A DNA stretch of 64,000 nucleotides from Cognatiyoonia sp965661665 (GTDB lineage: Bacteria > Pseudomonadota > Alphaproteobacteria > Rhodobacterales > Rhodobacteraceae). A program made the position numbers and the translations under genes. The number at the start of each line of letters is the position of its first letter. Position 1 is the stretch's first letter. Below the pieces are notes generated by a model. That model ran no database searches and had not been told where the DNA came from. It worked only from the letters and a program-made list of their open reading frames with translations. Shown here in pieces: positions 55,196 to 64,000 of the stretch. The DNA lies in contig NZ_CBFIEO010000004.1 in NCBI RefSeq assembly GCF_965661665.1, forward strand, positions 100,643 through 164,642. Reading direction: 5' to 3'.

Positions 55196-56142
55196 CAGGC
55201 CAACACCACTATGATGTAAATGACATAAGCCACCGACAGGATCGCGCCCCAAAGGCGACTGATGTTCACTTTGAAGAAGACGAACGGGATCAAGACCAAG
55301 GTCGCAGCCAACATGATCCAAACGTCAAAACGGTTGATATCGGGGTCAACTGGGATGGTTCCGAACAAGCTTGCCACGCCCATGATCCCGAGCAAGTTAA
55401 ACATGTTGGACCCGATCACATTGCCAAGTGCCACATCAGCCTGCCCACGCAACGCGGCCGCAACGGTCGTCGCCAATTCGGGAAGTGACGTGCCCACCGC
55501 AACGAGTGTCAAACCAATCACCGTCTCGCTAACGCCAAAGCCGCGGGCGATGCTTGTCGACCCATCAACCAAGAACTTTGCGCCGAGCGGCAATCCAATC
55601 AGGCCCGCAATAAAAAAAAAAGAAATTTTGGCCCAGCCTAAACTCGGATCGGCGCCCTCGATGTCATCGTCGTAATCGCCAGCGCCATTCGCCCGATGCT
55701 TGGACGCCTCACGCCCCGCCCAAATCAACATTGCCGCCAAAGCCGCTAGCAGTATGAGCCCGCTTGTCCACGTGAAAGGCCCCATAAAGCACAGTAAAAT
55801 GAACAAACCCGTCGCACCCAACATTTGCAGGTATGAACTTCGCGTGTCGCAGTCTTGGGTGTGCATTGCCGCCAACAGCGCAGGGATGCCAAGAACCAGC
55901 AAGATATTCGCTGTGTTCGATCCAACCACGTTGCCGAGCGCAAGTCCGGGAACACCGTCAAAAATCGACTGAATAGAAATCAGAAGTTCAGGTGCGGATG
56001 TACCAAAAGCAACGATGGTAAGCGAGACGATTAGCGCTGGAACACCCAATCGAAGGGACATGTTTACCGCGCCCCGAACCAGCGCATCGCCCGCAAACAG
56101 CAACAGGACTAGGCTCAGCGCAACGTAAATCAAATCCCACAC
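55195..56142 (-). CDS. Sodium/calcium exchanger family protein (YrbG-like)
   Basis: 315 residues, about ten membrane segments. Paired alpha repeats of the CaCA family: LTIVAFGTSAPELLISIQS with LGNVVGSNTANILLVLG, and LTLVAVGTSLPELATTVAAAL with LGNVIGSNMFNLLGIMG. Inner-membrane antiporter for Ca2+ or K+ against Na+/H+. A poly-A stretch at 55614-55622 codes for Phe residues and does not shift the frame. Coupled to the SDR gene. Confidence 0.94.
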   Translation of the reverse strand: MWDLIYVALSLVLLLFAGDALVRGAVNMSLRLGVPALIVSLTIVAFGTSAPELLISIQSIFDGVPGLALGNVVGSNTANILLVLGIPALLAAMHTQDCDTRSSYLQMLGATGLFILLCFMGPFTWTSGLILLAALAAMLIWAGREASKHRANGAGDYDDDIEGADPSLGWAKISFFFIAGLIGLPLGAKFLVDGSTSIARGFGVSETVIGLTLVAVGTSLPELATTVAAALRGQADVALGNVIGSNMFNLLGIMGVASLFGTIPVDPDINRFDVWIMLAATLVLIPFVFFKVNISRLWGAILSVAYVIYIIVVLA

Positions 56143-56145
56143 AGG

Positions 56146-56307
56146 CTAGCCCTTCCCGCATCCGCAATTGCTCTTGCCGATGCGGTAGCGGCCACATTTG
56201 GCGCATTTCGCGGCAGCCAATCGCGCCTGACCGGGAAAGCGAAGTTTTCCAAAGATTGCCAGAACGATCATAAAGGCAAAGAAGAGGAAAATGACCTTCG
56301 CTAGCAT
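56146..56307 (-). CDS. Small membrane zinc-ribbon protein
   Basis: 53 residues from ATG 56307: one membrane segment (about 4-20, VIFLFFAFMIVLAIFG), then a Cys-rich tail CAKCGRYRIGKSNCGC that can form a treble-type zinc site. The start lies just downstream of the S49 protease stop (56309), nearly overlapping. Function unknown. Confidence 0.7.
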   Translation of the reverse strand: MLAKVIFLFFAFMIVLAIFGKLRFPGQARLAAAKCAKCGRYRIGKSNCGCGKG

Positions 56308-56308
56308 G

Positions 56309-57109
56309 TCAGAAGCCGAACCGGCTGAAAGCGATCCTGTCTTCGACAGACCCCATCGCTTCAGCGACGACCCGCGCCCCGACCCGTTGCAGCAAAGACT
56401 TGCGCTGGCCAAATTTGCGGAACTGAACCTTGTCGCCAAACTTGGCTTTCATAAAGGGCACCAGATGTTCAACACCATCGACGAGACCAACATCGACCCC
56501 GTTCTGACCGATGAACACCTCTCCCGTGAAAAGGTCAGGCTTATCCACCAGCTTCCCGCCGCGCTGGCATTTCACATAGTCGATAAATATCGTGTGAAGG
56601 TCTTCAAGCCAGCCCTTCAACCGCTTTACGTCTGCAGGCACCAATGGTTTGAACGGATCCAGCATTGATTTCGATTTACCGGCGGTGTGTACGCGACGCT
56701 CCACCCCGATCTTATCAATCGCTTCCGTCAATCCGAACCCAGCAGAGATCACGCCGATGGAGCCAACGATGGAACCTTGATCGACATATATCTCATCGGC
56801 AGCACAGGCGAGCCAGTAGCCACCAGAGGCGGCAACATCCTCAACAAACGCATAGACCGGCACGTCTTTCTCTTCCGCAAGCCGCTGAATGCGGGCCGCG
56901 ATTAGAGAGGATTGAACAGGCGAACCACCTGGGCAATTGACTTGCAGCGCAACCGCGTCAGGCTTGCCTTTTGTGAAAGCCTTCTCAATGACCGGGGCAA
57001 GTGACGGGTCGTCCAACCCGCTCCCACTGTTTGAAATGGCACCCTGCAAGCGCACGACATTCACCGTGGGCTCAGACTTAACAAAAGGAATAAAACGTTT
57101 CATCAGCAT
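56309..57109 (-). CDS. S49 family peptidase (SohB/SppA-like)
   Basis: 266 residues of SppA-type Ser-Lys protease: the nucleophile in DVAASGGYWLACAADEI, the pattern VNCPGGSPVQSS, GSIGVI and a Lys-rich loop AGKSKSMLDPFKPL. No clear signal or membrane segment at the N-terminus, so possibly cytoplasmic or peripheral. Degrades cleaved signal peptides or membrane debris. Start 57109 or 57103. Confidence 0.92.
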   Translation of the reverse strand: MLMKRFIPFVKSEPTVNVVRLQGAISNSGSGLDDPSLAPVIEKAFTKGKPDAVALQVNCPGGSPVQSSLIAARIQRLAEEKDVPVYAFVEDVAASGGYWLACAADEIYVDQGSIVGSIGVISAGFGLTEAIDKIGVERRVHTAGKSKSMLDPFKPLVPADVKRLKGWLEDLHTIFIDYVKCQRGGKLVDKPDLFTGEVFIGQNGVDVGLVDGVEHLVPFMKAKFGDKVQFRKFGQRKSLLQRVGARVVAEAMGSVEDRIAFSRFGF

Positions 57110-57144
57110 GATCTAGGGCGGGAAGCACTTACCAACAAGGGCCG

Positions 57145-57906
57145 TTACTGACGAATGCGCCAACCTGTTCTGAATATCCACCAGATCACTGCCAAACAGG
57201 CCACCGTGAAGAGCGCGATCGCACCCAGCGACATCGCAATCGGCACATCGGCAGTATCAAAGAAGGCCCACCTAAAGCCAGAGATGAGATAGACCACCGG
57301 ATTGAAGAGTGTGATCTTCTGCCAGATCTCAGGCAGCATCGAAATAGAATAGAAACTGCCCCCCAGAAACACCAACGGCGTTATGACCAAAAGTGGGATC
57401 AATTGCAGCTGTTCGAAATTCCCCGCCCAGATGCCGATGATGAAGCCCAGCAGTGAGAAACTGATACAGGTCAGCACAAGGAACGCGATCATCGCCGCTG
57501 GATGGGCAATTGTTATGTCGACGAAGAAATACGATGTGCCCAAGATGATCAGACCAATGAACAGTGCCTTTGTAGCAGCAGCCCCAACATACCCGATGAC
57601 AACTTCGATAAAGCTGATTGGAGCAGATAACAGCTCATAGATCGTGCCGATGAACTTTGGAAAATAGATACCGAATGAGGCATTTGACGTTGCTTGCGTC
57701 ATGACGGTCAGCATCACCAACCCGGGCACGATAAACGCGCCATAGCTGACACCTTCCACCTGATCGATCCGGCTGCCAATCGCGGCCCCAAAAACGATAA
57801 AGTACAGCGACGTCGACAAAACGGGTGACACAAGGCTCTGCGTGATCGTGCGGAAGAACCGCGCCATCTCAAAACGGTAGATCGAGACAACAGCAGTAAA
57901 GTTCAT
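57145..57906 (-). CDS. ABC-2 type transporter permease
   Basis: 253 residues, six membrane segments, ABC2_membrane family with YELLSAPISFIEVVIGYVGAAATKALFIG and ITPLVFLGGSFYSISMLP. Works with the adjacent ATPase (overlap of four bases) as an exporter of the drug/NodIJ type; substrate unknown. Confidence 0.94.
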   Translation of the reverse strand: MNFTAVVSIYRFEMARFFRTITQSLVSPVLSTSLYFIVFGAAIGSRIDQVEGVSYGAFIVPGLVMLTVMTQATSNASFGIYFPKFIGTIYELLSAPISFIEVVIGYVGAAATKALFIGLIILGTSYFFVDITIAHPAAMIAFLVLTCISFSLLGFIIGIWAGNFEQLQLIPLLVITPLVFLGGSFYSISMLPEIWQKITLFNPVVYLISGFRWAFFDTADVPIAMSLGAIALFTVACLAVIWWIFRTGWRIRQ

Positions 57907-58829
57907 GACGGTTCCCTCACCAGATCGACAAAGATGTCTTCAAGACTGCTTTGCTGTGTTTCCATATCGACCATGGCAATCTTTGCGGCCTGAAGATCGT
58001 TGAGCAGCGCCGTGATGCCCGTCCGCTCACCTTTGGTGTCGTAGTTATAGATTAGCGCCTGACCATCCTCGGCAAGCTCCAAGCTGTGTTTGTTCAAAGA
58101 GCTCGGAACGGTATCGATGGGTTTCGCAAGGTCGATCCTAAGCTGCTTCTTTCCCATGCGCTGCATCAGGGCGCTCTTTTGTTCAACCAGAAGAATGGTG
58201 CCTTTGTTGATGACACCAACGCGGTCGGCGATCGCTTCGGCCTCTTCAATGTAGTGTGTGGTCAAAATGATCGTGACACCTGACGCTTTCAGCTTCGCCA
58301 CCACGTCCCACATGTCTTTGCGCAACTCGACATCGACCCCCGCTGTGGGTTCGTCCAAGAATAGCACGCGCGGCTCATGGCTCAGTGCCTTGGCAATAAG
58401 CACCCGACGCTTCATCCCGCCAGACAGCATCATGATCTTGCTGTCGCGTTTATCATAAAGCGACAGATCTTTAAGGATTTGATCGAGATAGGCGTCGTCG
58501 CGCGGCTTGCCGAATAACCCACGAGAGAAACGAACCGTGTTATTCACCGTCTCGAACGGTTCAAGGTTGATCTCCTGCGGGACAAGCCCCACCAAACTCC
58601 GCGCTCTTCGGTAGTCGGTCACAACGTCATGGCCACCAACCAACACTTGGCCAGCGGTCGGGACAACAATGCCGCAGATCGCAGAAATGAGCGTGGTCTT
58701 ACCCGCCCCGTTTGGGCCGAGCAGGGCGAGTATTTCACCCTTTTCTATTTCCAGATTAACGGCAGTCAGAGCCGTAAATCCACCAACGTAAGATTTACCA
58801 AGGTCTTTGACAGAAACGATCGCGGACAT
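57903..58829 (-). CDS. ABC-2 type transporter ATP-binding protein
   Basis: 308 residues. Walker A LLGPNGAGKTTLI, signature LSGGMKRRVLIAKALSHEP, Walker B VLFLDEPTAGVD, H-loop LTTHYIEEAEAIADR. C-terminal 80-residue extension typical of DrrA/NodI-like exporters. Pairs with the downstream permease. Confidence 0.96.
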   Translation of the reverse strand: MSAIVSVKDLGKSYVGGFTALTAVNLEIEKGEILALLGPNGAGKTTLISAICGIVVPTAGQVLVGGHDVVTDYRRARSLVGLVPQEINLEPFETVNNTVRFSRGLFGKPRDDAYLDQILKDLSLYDKRDSKIMMLSGGMKRRVLIAKALSHEPRVLFLDEPTAGVDVELRKDMWDVVAKLKASGVTIILTTHYIEEAEAIADRVGVINKGTILLVEQKSALMQRMGKKQLRIDLAKPIDTVPSSLNKHSLELAEDGQALIYNYDTKGERTGITALLNDLQAAKIAMVDMETQQSSLEDIFVDLVREPS

Positions 58830-58899
58830 ACTGCGCCCTCTTCTTTTGATCCTCTCTGCCTAACTCAGTCACCACCAAAGGAAAAGGACAAGCCATATT

Positions 58900-59240
58900 T
58901 GCTAGACAGCAACAGCAGAGAAGCCTGTCCAACTTTGGCCGAGGTGCTGTCAGATTTCTGCGCGCGCGCCTGTTCCAGCAGGCATTCAGCACGACACCAA
59001 GAACGTTCATATGCTCTGCAATTTCCCGTGCGCACATATCAAACTGGCTGTATTTGGTGACACTTGCGCGACTGATAATCAAAGCATAGTCAACGTTCTT
59101 GAGGAATGCTCTTGTATCATCATTGACTAGCACAGAAGTAAAACAAAAATCATAATGTTTGTTTGGTATAGCTGCTGGACGTCATCAAGGACTGCGGTCG
59201 GACCTTCAGACAGCAGAATGCCCGAGGGTTCCGCTTCCGG
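58900..59240 (-). pseudogene. Fragment of capsule tyrosine autokinase (CpsD/Wzc-C type)
   Basis: The frame at 59133 and upstream resembles the C-terminus of an EPS tyrosine-kinase BY domain: YDF..., then VNDDTRAFLKNVDYALIISRA and AEHMNVLGVVLNACWNRRA (compare DA-L-V-R...GVVLN in CpsD). Preceding residues in other frames (LPEAEPSGILLSEGPTAVLDDV) look like the same family but with a frameshift. No Walker motifs and no intact frame. Moderate support by pattern only. Confidence 0.45.
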
Positions 59241-59246
59241 CATTGA

Positions 59247-59903
59247 TTGCCATCGCTAGTCCAAATCCTGAATTCACAGTCTGAAATACCGCTCCCTCAC
59301 GTGTCCGGAGAATGTCACGACGAAATTCCTACAGCATTCGCAAAACAACTCGCAATAGACGCAATCCGGTACTTCCAATGCCATGCTGGTGGAGACTTGC
59401 CACGAGAAAAAGGATTGTGGTACCACTCCTTCCACCCAGACTTGGAGGACCAAATTCTGAAAGTTGGAAACCGGCTCGCTTTAGCGTTCGGTCTCATGTT
59501 TTCCGAACCCAGCATGGCGCAATCCGTCGTACCTTGCGAGGGGGTCATCGATATATCCATGATTACGGAACCTTGGGAGCTTTACAGCCGAGCATATGCA
59601 GAAGGCGCAATTCGTATTTTTGAGGCTCTTGTTGCACCCACCATGGCTGCAGGTGCCGCAATTGGTGTCATTCACCCAGTGCCTGGCGACCCGTACCCGA
59701 TGAGGACATGCACTGCGGTGCTGTATGAAGAGCAGGGCAGCCGCTATTTCGCCGAGGCGGTGATATCTGAAACCCGCTCGTCCTACGACCCCGCAAAGGG
59801 CCTCACACTTCGTGTGCCGGTCCGTTTCCCGGATGGTCGCCAACCCATCGAGGCAGTCGAAATTATCGTAAACCAGGCAACCGGATCGGTGACGGCAAGA
59901 TAA
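59247..59903 (+). CDS. Hypothetical protein, possibly truncated
   Basis: 218 residues from TTG 59247; no better start is visible, so the N-terminus may be cut. Soluble, no signal or membrane segment, mixed alpha/beta with a His-Cys-His pattern (HVSGECHDEIPT), VEIIVNQATGSVTAR at the end. No family recognised. Flanked by degraded genes; the frame itself is long and intact. Composition similar to the neighbours. Confidence 0.55.
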   Translation: MPSLVQILNSQSEIPLPHVSGECHDEIPTAFAKQLAIDAIRYFQCHAGGDLPREKGLWYHSFHPDLEDQILKVGNRLALAFGLMFSEPSMAQSVVPCEGVIDISMITEPWELYSRAYAEGAIRIFEALVAPTMAAGAAIGVIHPVPGDPYPMRTCTAVLYEEQGSRYFAEAVISETRSSYDPAKGLTLRVPVRFPDGRQPIEAVEIIVNQATGSVTAR

Positions 59904-60436
59904 TCATTGGGGTCGGGTCTGACCTCGCCAACATCGAGCGAACCCAACGGGCACGCGATGTCTTTTGCTTCGGCTGAGCCGGGTAACAGCGTTGGCTCTC
60001 AGGGGCTTGGGGTGTGTCTCGGGTCGACCATTCATCAAAAAGGGAGGTGGTCGTAAATATCCATGGGTCGCTCAAGAATCAGAAAATAGCTTGTAGCGAA
60101 CGTCCACAGCCCCAGCGCTAGAATGAGTAAAGCCAAGCGCATCACCCAGATAATCAGATTGGGGTTGTCGGGTAGGACTTCTGCTGGGTTCCAGCCCTTG
60201 CGGTTGTTTTTTTAAAGTACCTTTTCAAGCTTTTCCTCTGGCACTGCCAAAGACAAGTCCCAGAAAACCACCGCTATAACTTATCCGAACCACCTTATTG
60301 GTCCGTCTCAAACAAACCTCCTTCGTAGGCTTACTACAGGATTATCAATAACCGCAGCTCTAGTAGTCGCCAGCCATACACTCAAAAGCCAATGCTTGGG
60401 CCTTTTCGATGACTTCTCAGGGCCGCATTCCTTGGA
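59904..60436. other. Mostly non-coding stretch with a membrane-protein remnant
   Basis: On the minus strand, 60211 to 60035 is open for 58 codons with a convincing anchor (NLIIWVMRLALLILALGLWTF, then LILERPMDIYDHLPF) but has no start: a TAA (60214-60212) in a poly-A tract ends the upstream frame. Looks like the tail of a broken single-span protein. The rest shows nothing recognisable. Confidence 0.4.
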
Positions 60437-60913
60437 TTACCGCCAGTCAATATGCTCTTCGAAACCTTCGACTACAATCCGCCACCAGTCGAACGTGTCC
60501 GCGAAATTCTCCTCGGAGACTCCACCATAAAGATTGACGGTCATTTCGATGAAAGGGTCTCCCTCTTCATCAACAAAGGCCTGGCCGAAGAGCTTCGAAC
60601 TGTTCCACTCGTTGACCTTAGCGGCTGAAACACCGTTTTGGAGGTCATAGCCAGCAGAAAACTTGACAATGTCGCAGTTGCGGTTTTCCTCACAGCCAAA
60701 AAAGAACATGGACCAGTTCGTATCGCTGATCCGCCCCTTTAACATCGGATCCCCATCACTATCCTGAGAGAGCTCGGCCTTATAGCCTTCAGCGCGGATG
60801 AGCTGCATAAGATCAAACGGGTTGCTGGCATCGATGGACTGCGCGGATAGCGGCGAGGCGCTCAGGGAAAGGGCTGAAAGTAGGGCGACAGATAGGCTTG
60901 AATTGCGCGGCAT
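60437..60913 (-). CDS. YbjN-domain exported protein
   Basis: 158 residues. Signal peptide MPRNSSLSVALLSALSLSASPLSAQ, then a YbjN-like domain (FDLMQLIRAEGYKAELS, WSMFFFGCEENRNCDIVKFSAGYD) with two Cys likely bonded in the periplasm. ATG 60913 with GAGAGGTT upstream; the frame extends to 61081 but without sense. YbjN proteins of this type are sensory or chaperone-like; role unknown. Confidence 0.82.
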   Translation of the reverse strand: MPRNSSLSVALLSALSLSASPLSAQSIDASNPFDLMQLIRAEGYKAELSQDSDGDPMLKGRISDTNWSMFFFGCEENRNCDIVKFSAGYDLQNGVSAAKVNEWNSSKLFGQAFVDEEGDPFIEMTVNLYGGVSEENFADTFDWWRIVVEGFEEHIDWR

Positions 60914-61007
60914 GTGAACCTCTCGATTGGCTTTGTGTGAGGAGCTTAGCCGTGCGTGTCCGCCAGCGCCACCTGTCTTTGCGTCAGCGAAATGGAGTAG
61001 CTTCCTG

Positions 61008-61140
61008 AAAGTGGTCCACCAACTGAGATAAATTGTCCCGCAAATTGGAGGATCTGCGATGGCGTGAAAACGCAAAATCATCGTACCGATGGGCCAAAGG
61101 CCGACGATTATTGACCCGTTTTTAGTACAAACGAAGTCGC
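61008..61140 (+). mobile_element. Possible IS3-type left end and orfA remnant
   Basis: AGTGGTCCACCAACTGAGATAA resembles the left-end layout of IS3-type elements, followed by GGAGGATCTGCG and ATGGCG TGA AAACGCAAA (MA-stop-KRK; orfA of such elements begins MARKRH/K). It then loses sense. Read on plus, opposite to the orfB debris at 61321, so either inverted debris or a second element. Weak. Confidence 0.3.
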
Positions 61141-61268
61141 ACGCTTGGTAGAAAACGCACGACTCTCAAGGCTATAAGATTTCTGTTTATCAGATACTTA
61201 GTTATCTTCTCCACCTCTACCACTGGAGCCAAAAATTCGTACTAAAACATATAGTTGCACACGCGTAG

Positions 61269-61860
61269 TGATCAGCCCTACCTGAGTGGTCCAAATTGAT
61301 TGTTAGTGCATGATCGGCCTTTAGTCCATCTGGACGATGGTTTTTGGCTCTGGTGGGCGGTGGCCCAGGGTACTGTGGGGGCGTTTGGTATTGTAGTGTT
61401 TCCCCCATTCTTCGGTCAGGATTTGAGCCTCGTGCAAACTGTAGAAGATTTCACCGGTCAGGAACTCATCCCGGAACCTTGCATGAAAGCTTTCACAATA
61501 TCCGTTCTCCCAAGGTGACCTTGGTTCGATATATGCCGTCTTTGCGCCAACAGCCTTGATCCAGTCTTGGGCAGCCTAAGCAACGAAATCAGGCTGGTTG
61601 TTGGATCGTAGGAATGACGGCACACCGCGCGAGATGAACAGGTCGCTGAGCGTATCAATGACATGGCCTGAGTTCAGCTTGTGGTCGACCCCGATCATCA
61701 GCGCCTCCCTAGTGTATTCGTCCATGATGTTCAGCGTCCGATAGACGCGCCCGTCAGCTGCGCGATTCTAAAGGCGTGAATATCGACGTAGAGGATGCAA
61801 GCCGCATGGATTGAAGCGTACGGTACCGACATGAGTTTGCTCGTGACTAGGGTCTCTTCG
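61269..61860 (-). mobile_element. IS3-family transposase orfB, degraded
   Basis: From MDEYTREALMIGVDHKLNSG through IEPRSPWENGYCESFHARF and the closing RPHSTLGHRPPEPKT (stop TAA 61323-61321), the rve integrase C-terminal part of IS3 orfB reads in one frame with a single TAG after DFVA. Upstream, NRAADGRVYRTLNI and more appear after another TAG and shifts. Terminal TGATCAGCCCTACCTGAGTGGTCC at 61269 is its likely end. Inactive; no orfA in the same direction is intact. Confidence 0.75.
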
Positions 61861-61997
61861 GGGGTACACGTATTCCTATGCAACCGAGGATGGCCAAGAC
61901 GATCGGAGCACCAGCATCGTCTTTGTTGGTTTGGATAAGACCTTCAACTGGCGTCCGTGGGGGCGTGATTTTCAGATTAGCACGATGGGACGCGCAC

Positions 61998-62640
61998 ATG
62001 TCTGAAGAAAGCGCGTCAACTCGGTGGGCTGCGGGTATCTTTTCACTTTGGATACTGGTCGCACTTTGTGTCGGGATCGAAGGTGTCCTGACACTGGCTG
62101 ACTACGGCCTCATTGAGCTCCGCAATCTGCGCATGCGCGTTTATGACTACGCAGGCATCTGGTCGGGTCTTTTAGGCCTGTGGGAGTCGAACCACCCAGC
62201 GTACCCCAACAGCATGTTTCTGACGTGCGGCTTTCTGCACAACGGCCCATCGCATATGATCGTCAATATGCTGACGCTGTGGACGGCCGGGGAGATTGTG
62301 ATCGACTGTGTGGGCAGCAAGGGCTTTCTGAGGCTCTATGCTGCCTCTATCGTTGGGGGGCATCGGTTACGGCCTTCTGGTGCCTACCCTGGCGCCTCTG
62401 TGGCGCTTTTCGGCTCATCGGTGGTTTGCGGTCTTGGAACTACGTTGACCGCTATTCTTTGAACGAGGCGCTGTGACTAGTAGAACAAGGGGCGCTGTTC
62501 TTGGTCGCGTTGAACGTCGTGCTCTGGTGGGCCATGGACGGGCTGCTCGCCTGGCAAACCCACTTGGGTGGTTTCATTACTGGGTAATTCGTCGCTTCGC
62601 TGATCGGCTCACGCCCGGTCGAGCCTGATGAAACGGAACA
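61998..62640 (+). pseudogene. Rhomboid-family intramembrane protease, disrupted
   Basis: ATG 61998. Rhomboid pattern: FLTCGFLHNGPSHMIVNMLTLW (conserved His and Asn), then in another frame GYGLLVPT and GASVALFG (nucleophile Ser of GASGxxxG, with Val for Gly), with ALFLVALNVVLWWAMDGLLAW and HLGGFITG in further frames. At least two shifts (around 62360 and 62400) and stops after NEAL and FITG. Decayed beyond one-base repair. Ends before the tRNA terminator. Confidence 0.7.
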
Positions 62641-62654
62641 GCCCAAAAACACAA

Positions 62655-62675
62655 AACCGGGCACAAGGCCCGGTT
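62655..62675 (-). terminator. Terminator of tRNA-fMet / rRNA operon
   Basis: AACCGGGC and GCCCGGTT (8-bp perfect stem, five-base loop). On the minus strand it is followed by TTGTGTTTTT, 9 bases after the tRNA 3' end. Confidence 0.88.
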
Positions 62676-62683
62676 GTTTGACT

Positions 62684-62760
<77 letters not shown>

Positions 62761-62854
62761 ACAAGTAGACGTGATGTAGTCCCAAGTTTCAGAAACTACA
62801 AGAGCTTAGTCCGTGGAAAGATGGTCTGTGAATATTTTTTTGGCTGCATCGGCA

Positions 62855-63352
62855 TCACTTGTCCGAACCTTGAGGATCGACAGGAGTTTGCGCTTCTTTG
62901 CATTCAATATGCTCAATCGTTGTTAAGACATTCATGCAATGCTGAAATATCTTATTCAGCCGCTCCATTTCTGGTTCCGTATATTCTCGATCGCTTCGTG
63001 CCGCTGTCAAAAAGGACCGGTTTCGGGACGATCGCGCAGAGAAAACCACACCGTATTTCATGCCATAGGCAGCTGCATTACTCCCAACATTTGCAACGTC
63101 AGGCAGTTTAATCTCGGACCACCGAGTCCTACCTTTATGGGTGATGGTTTAATAAAAGACTGGTTCGAGCATAAAATAGTTTTTCTCTTCGTATTCCCTT
63201 CGCCACTCAGGATCAAACTATGAGTAGAGGGTCTGCGGTCCTGACCAATCCAGGTTCAAAGCAACAACAAATCCAGCGGGCGTCAGCTCACGCAATGCAA
63301 GAAATTCAGTGCCTTGTTCATCCAAAAAGCTAGATGTAATGGTTCGTCCCAC
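62855..63352 (-). pseudogene. LuxR-type autoinducer-binding regulator, broken
   Basis: A single frame from GTG 63352 reads FLALRELTPAGFVVALNLDW, TAG 63220-63218, FDPEWRREYEEKNYFMLEPVFY, TAA 63151-63149, then TRWSEIKLPDVANVG and YGMKYGVVFSARSSRNRSF with SDREYTEPEMERLNKIF. This is the LuxR autoinducer-binding domain (the W-Y-D pocket pattern and RWSEI). No HTH domain follows; the frame ends at 62855. Two nonsense changes and loss of the DNA-binding half make it a pseudogene, lying inside the rrn operon between 5S and tRNA-fMet. Confidence 0.7.
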
Positions 63353-63517
63353 TGCCCTTTAAGCACGACATACTACCATTGGACGCATGTTTGGAAATTA
63401 ACTGCTAACGTTTAACCACATGCGTGACCAGTGATACGATCACATCTAGAACTATTGCGATAGTTCCAAAAAAGTGAGTTGAGAACATCGTCGAGAGATC
63501 ACAGATGTTGCTTATTA

Positions 63518-63635
63518 GGTGTGGCAGTGACTTACTCTCCCACGCCTTAAGACGCAGTACCATCAGCGCAGCGGCACTTAACGGCCGAGTTCGGGATGGG
63601 ATCGGGTGTTTTGCTCGCGCTATAACCACCACACC
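63518..63635 (-). rRNA. rrf: 5S ribosomal RNA
   Basis: 118 bases. The 5' end GGTGTGGTGGTTATAGCG pairs with the 3' CCACACC. Internal CGATCCCATCCCGAACTCGGC is the conserved loop region of bacterial 5S. Ends are set by terminal pairing and may be off by a few bases. Confidence 0.95.
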
Positions 63636-63671
63636 AAATAAACAACATCATCCAAGTCAGTGACTTTGCAT

Positions 63672-64000
63672 AAGTGCACTTGATTTCCAGTCTTACTTCT
63701 ACTGGATCAAATCAAGCCTATCGGGCAATTAGTACCAGTCAACTGAACGCATTACTGCGCTTACATCTCCGGCCTATCGACGAAGTGGTCTACTTCGGCT
63801 CTCAGGGATACCTTGTTTTGAGGGGGGCTTCCCGCTTAGATGCCTTCAGCGGTTATCCTTTCCGTTCATAGCTACCCAGCACTGCCGTTGGCACGACAAC
63901 TGGTCCACCAGTGGAACGTTCACCCCGGTCCTCTCGTACTAGGGGCAACTCCTCTCAAGTATCCTACACCCACGGCAGATAGGGACCGAACTGTCTCACG
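63672..64000 (-). rRNA. rrl: 23S ribosomal RNA, 3' end (partial)
   Basis: Minus-strand sequence is typical 23S domain VI: CCTAGTACGAGAGGACCGG (sarcin-ricin region, near 63930) and downstream to the closing stem ending near 63672. The rest lies beyond the right edge. The 3' limit is approximate. Confidence 0.95.

Overview
This window is chromosomal DNA from a marine alphaproteobacterium of the order Rhodobacterales (Roseobacter group). The placement rests on protein family content and gene order as I know them: accD-folC, moaE-moaD-pgsA-uvrC, phbA-phbB, glnK-amtB, a DUF465 protein, and an rRNA operon with initiator tRNA-Met downstream of 5S. I cannot name the species from sequence alone. Pseudogene density and IS debris would fit lineages such as Octadecabacter or Loktanella, but that is a guess. 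Three blocks of N (29859-29876, 35569-35620, 43483-43728) show it is a draft assembly.

Layout. 1-371: start of a small Roseobacter-type protein running off the left edge. 820-5726: asd, an RTX-like protein with an in-frame amber stop, and a D-amino acid operon dgcN-dgcA-dat on the minus strand. 5885-7610: glnK-amtB with a strong terminator. 7881-14857: a class A penicillin-binding protein, an MlaC/MlaA outer-membrane lipid module, and a type I secretion ABC/HlyD pair. 14913-24499: a plus-strand series (RidA, GDPD, GNAT, phhB, ferredoxin reductase, rsmD, CinA-like, GNAT, AhpD-like, OmpA-like) with peroxiredoxin, map and sfsA on the other strand. 24376-28946: a truncated LysR, a decayed ORF, a lipoprotein, ilvD and a frameshifted CPBP protease. 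29002-32389: accD-folC and zapE. 32475-36327: a module of MFS, alpha/beta hydrolase, PhyH dioxygenase and OCD-type reductase, of which two genes are broken. 36397-44723: YaiI-like, fghA, an AEC permease, a frameshifted membrane protein, greA, ETF-ubiquinone oxidoreductase, a frameshifted TPR protein and ispB. 44779-50282: DUF2007, a TrmN6-like methylase, DUF465, a GcvA-like regulator diverging from a 36-residue ORF, the phbA-phbB operon split by a perfect hairpin, and a frameshifted EAL protein. 50303-58829: tag, moaE-moaD-pgsA-uvrC, an SDR, a Ca/Na exchanger, an S49 protease and an ABC-2 exporter. 58860-63352: a degraded accessory zone with a capsule-kinase fragment, orphan ORFs, IS3 debris, a broken rhomboid, tRNA-fMet and a dead luxR-type gene. 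63518-64000: 5S rRNA and the 3' part of 23S rRNA.

How it works together. Most intact genes are central metabolism: amino acids (asd, ilvD), D-amino acid recovery, ammonium sensing and uptake, fatty-acid and folate synthesis, polyhydroxybutyrate, molybdopterin, phospholipid and quinone synthesis, DNA repair. Damaged genes are mostly accessory: transport, regulation, signalling, quorum sensing and membrane proteases. Several lesions are single-base, one in a T7 run, so some may be sequencing errors. Others carry several stops and shifts and look truly decayed.
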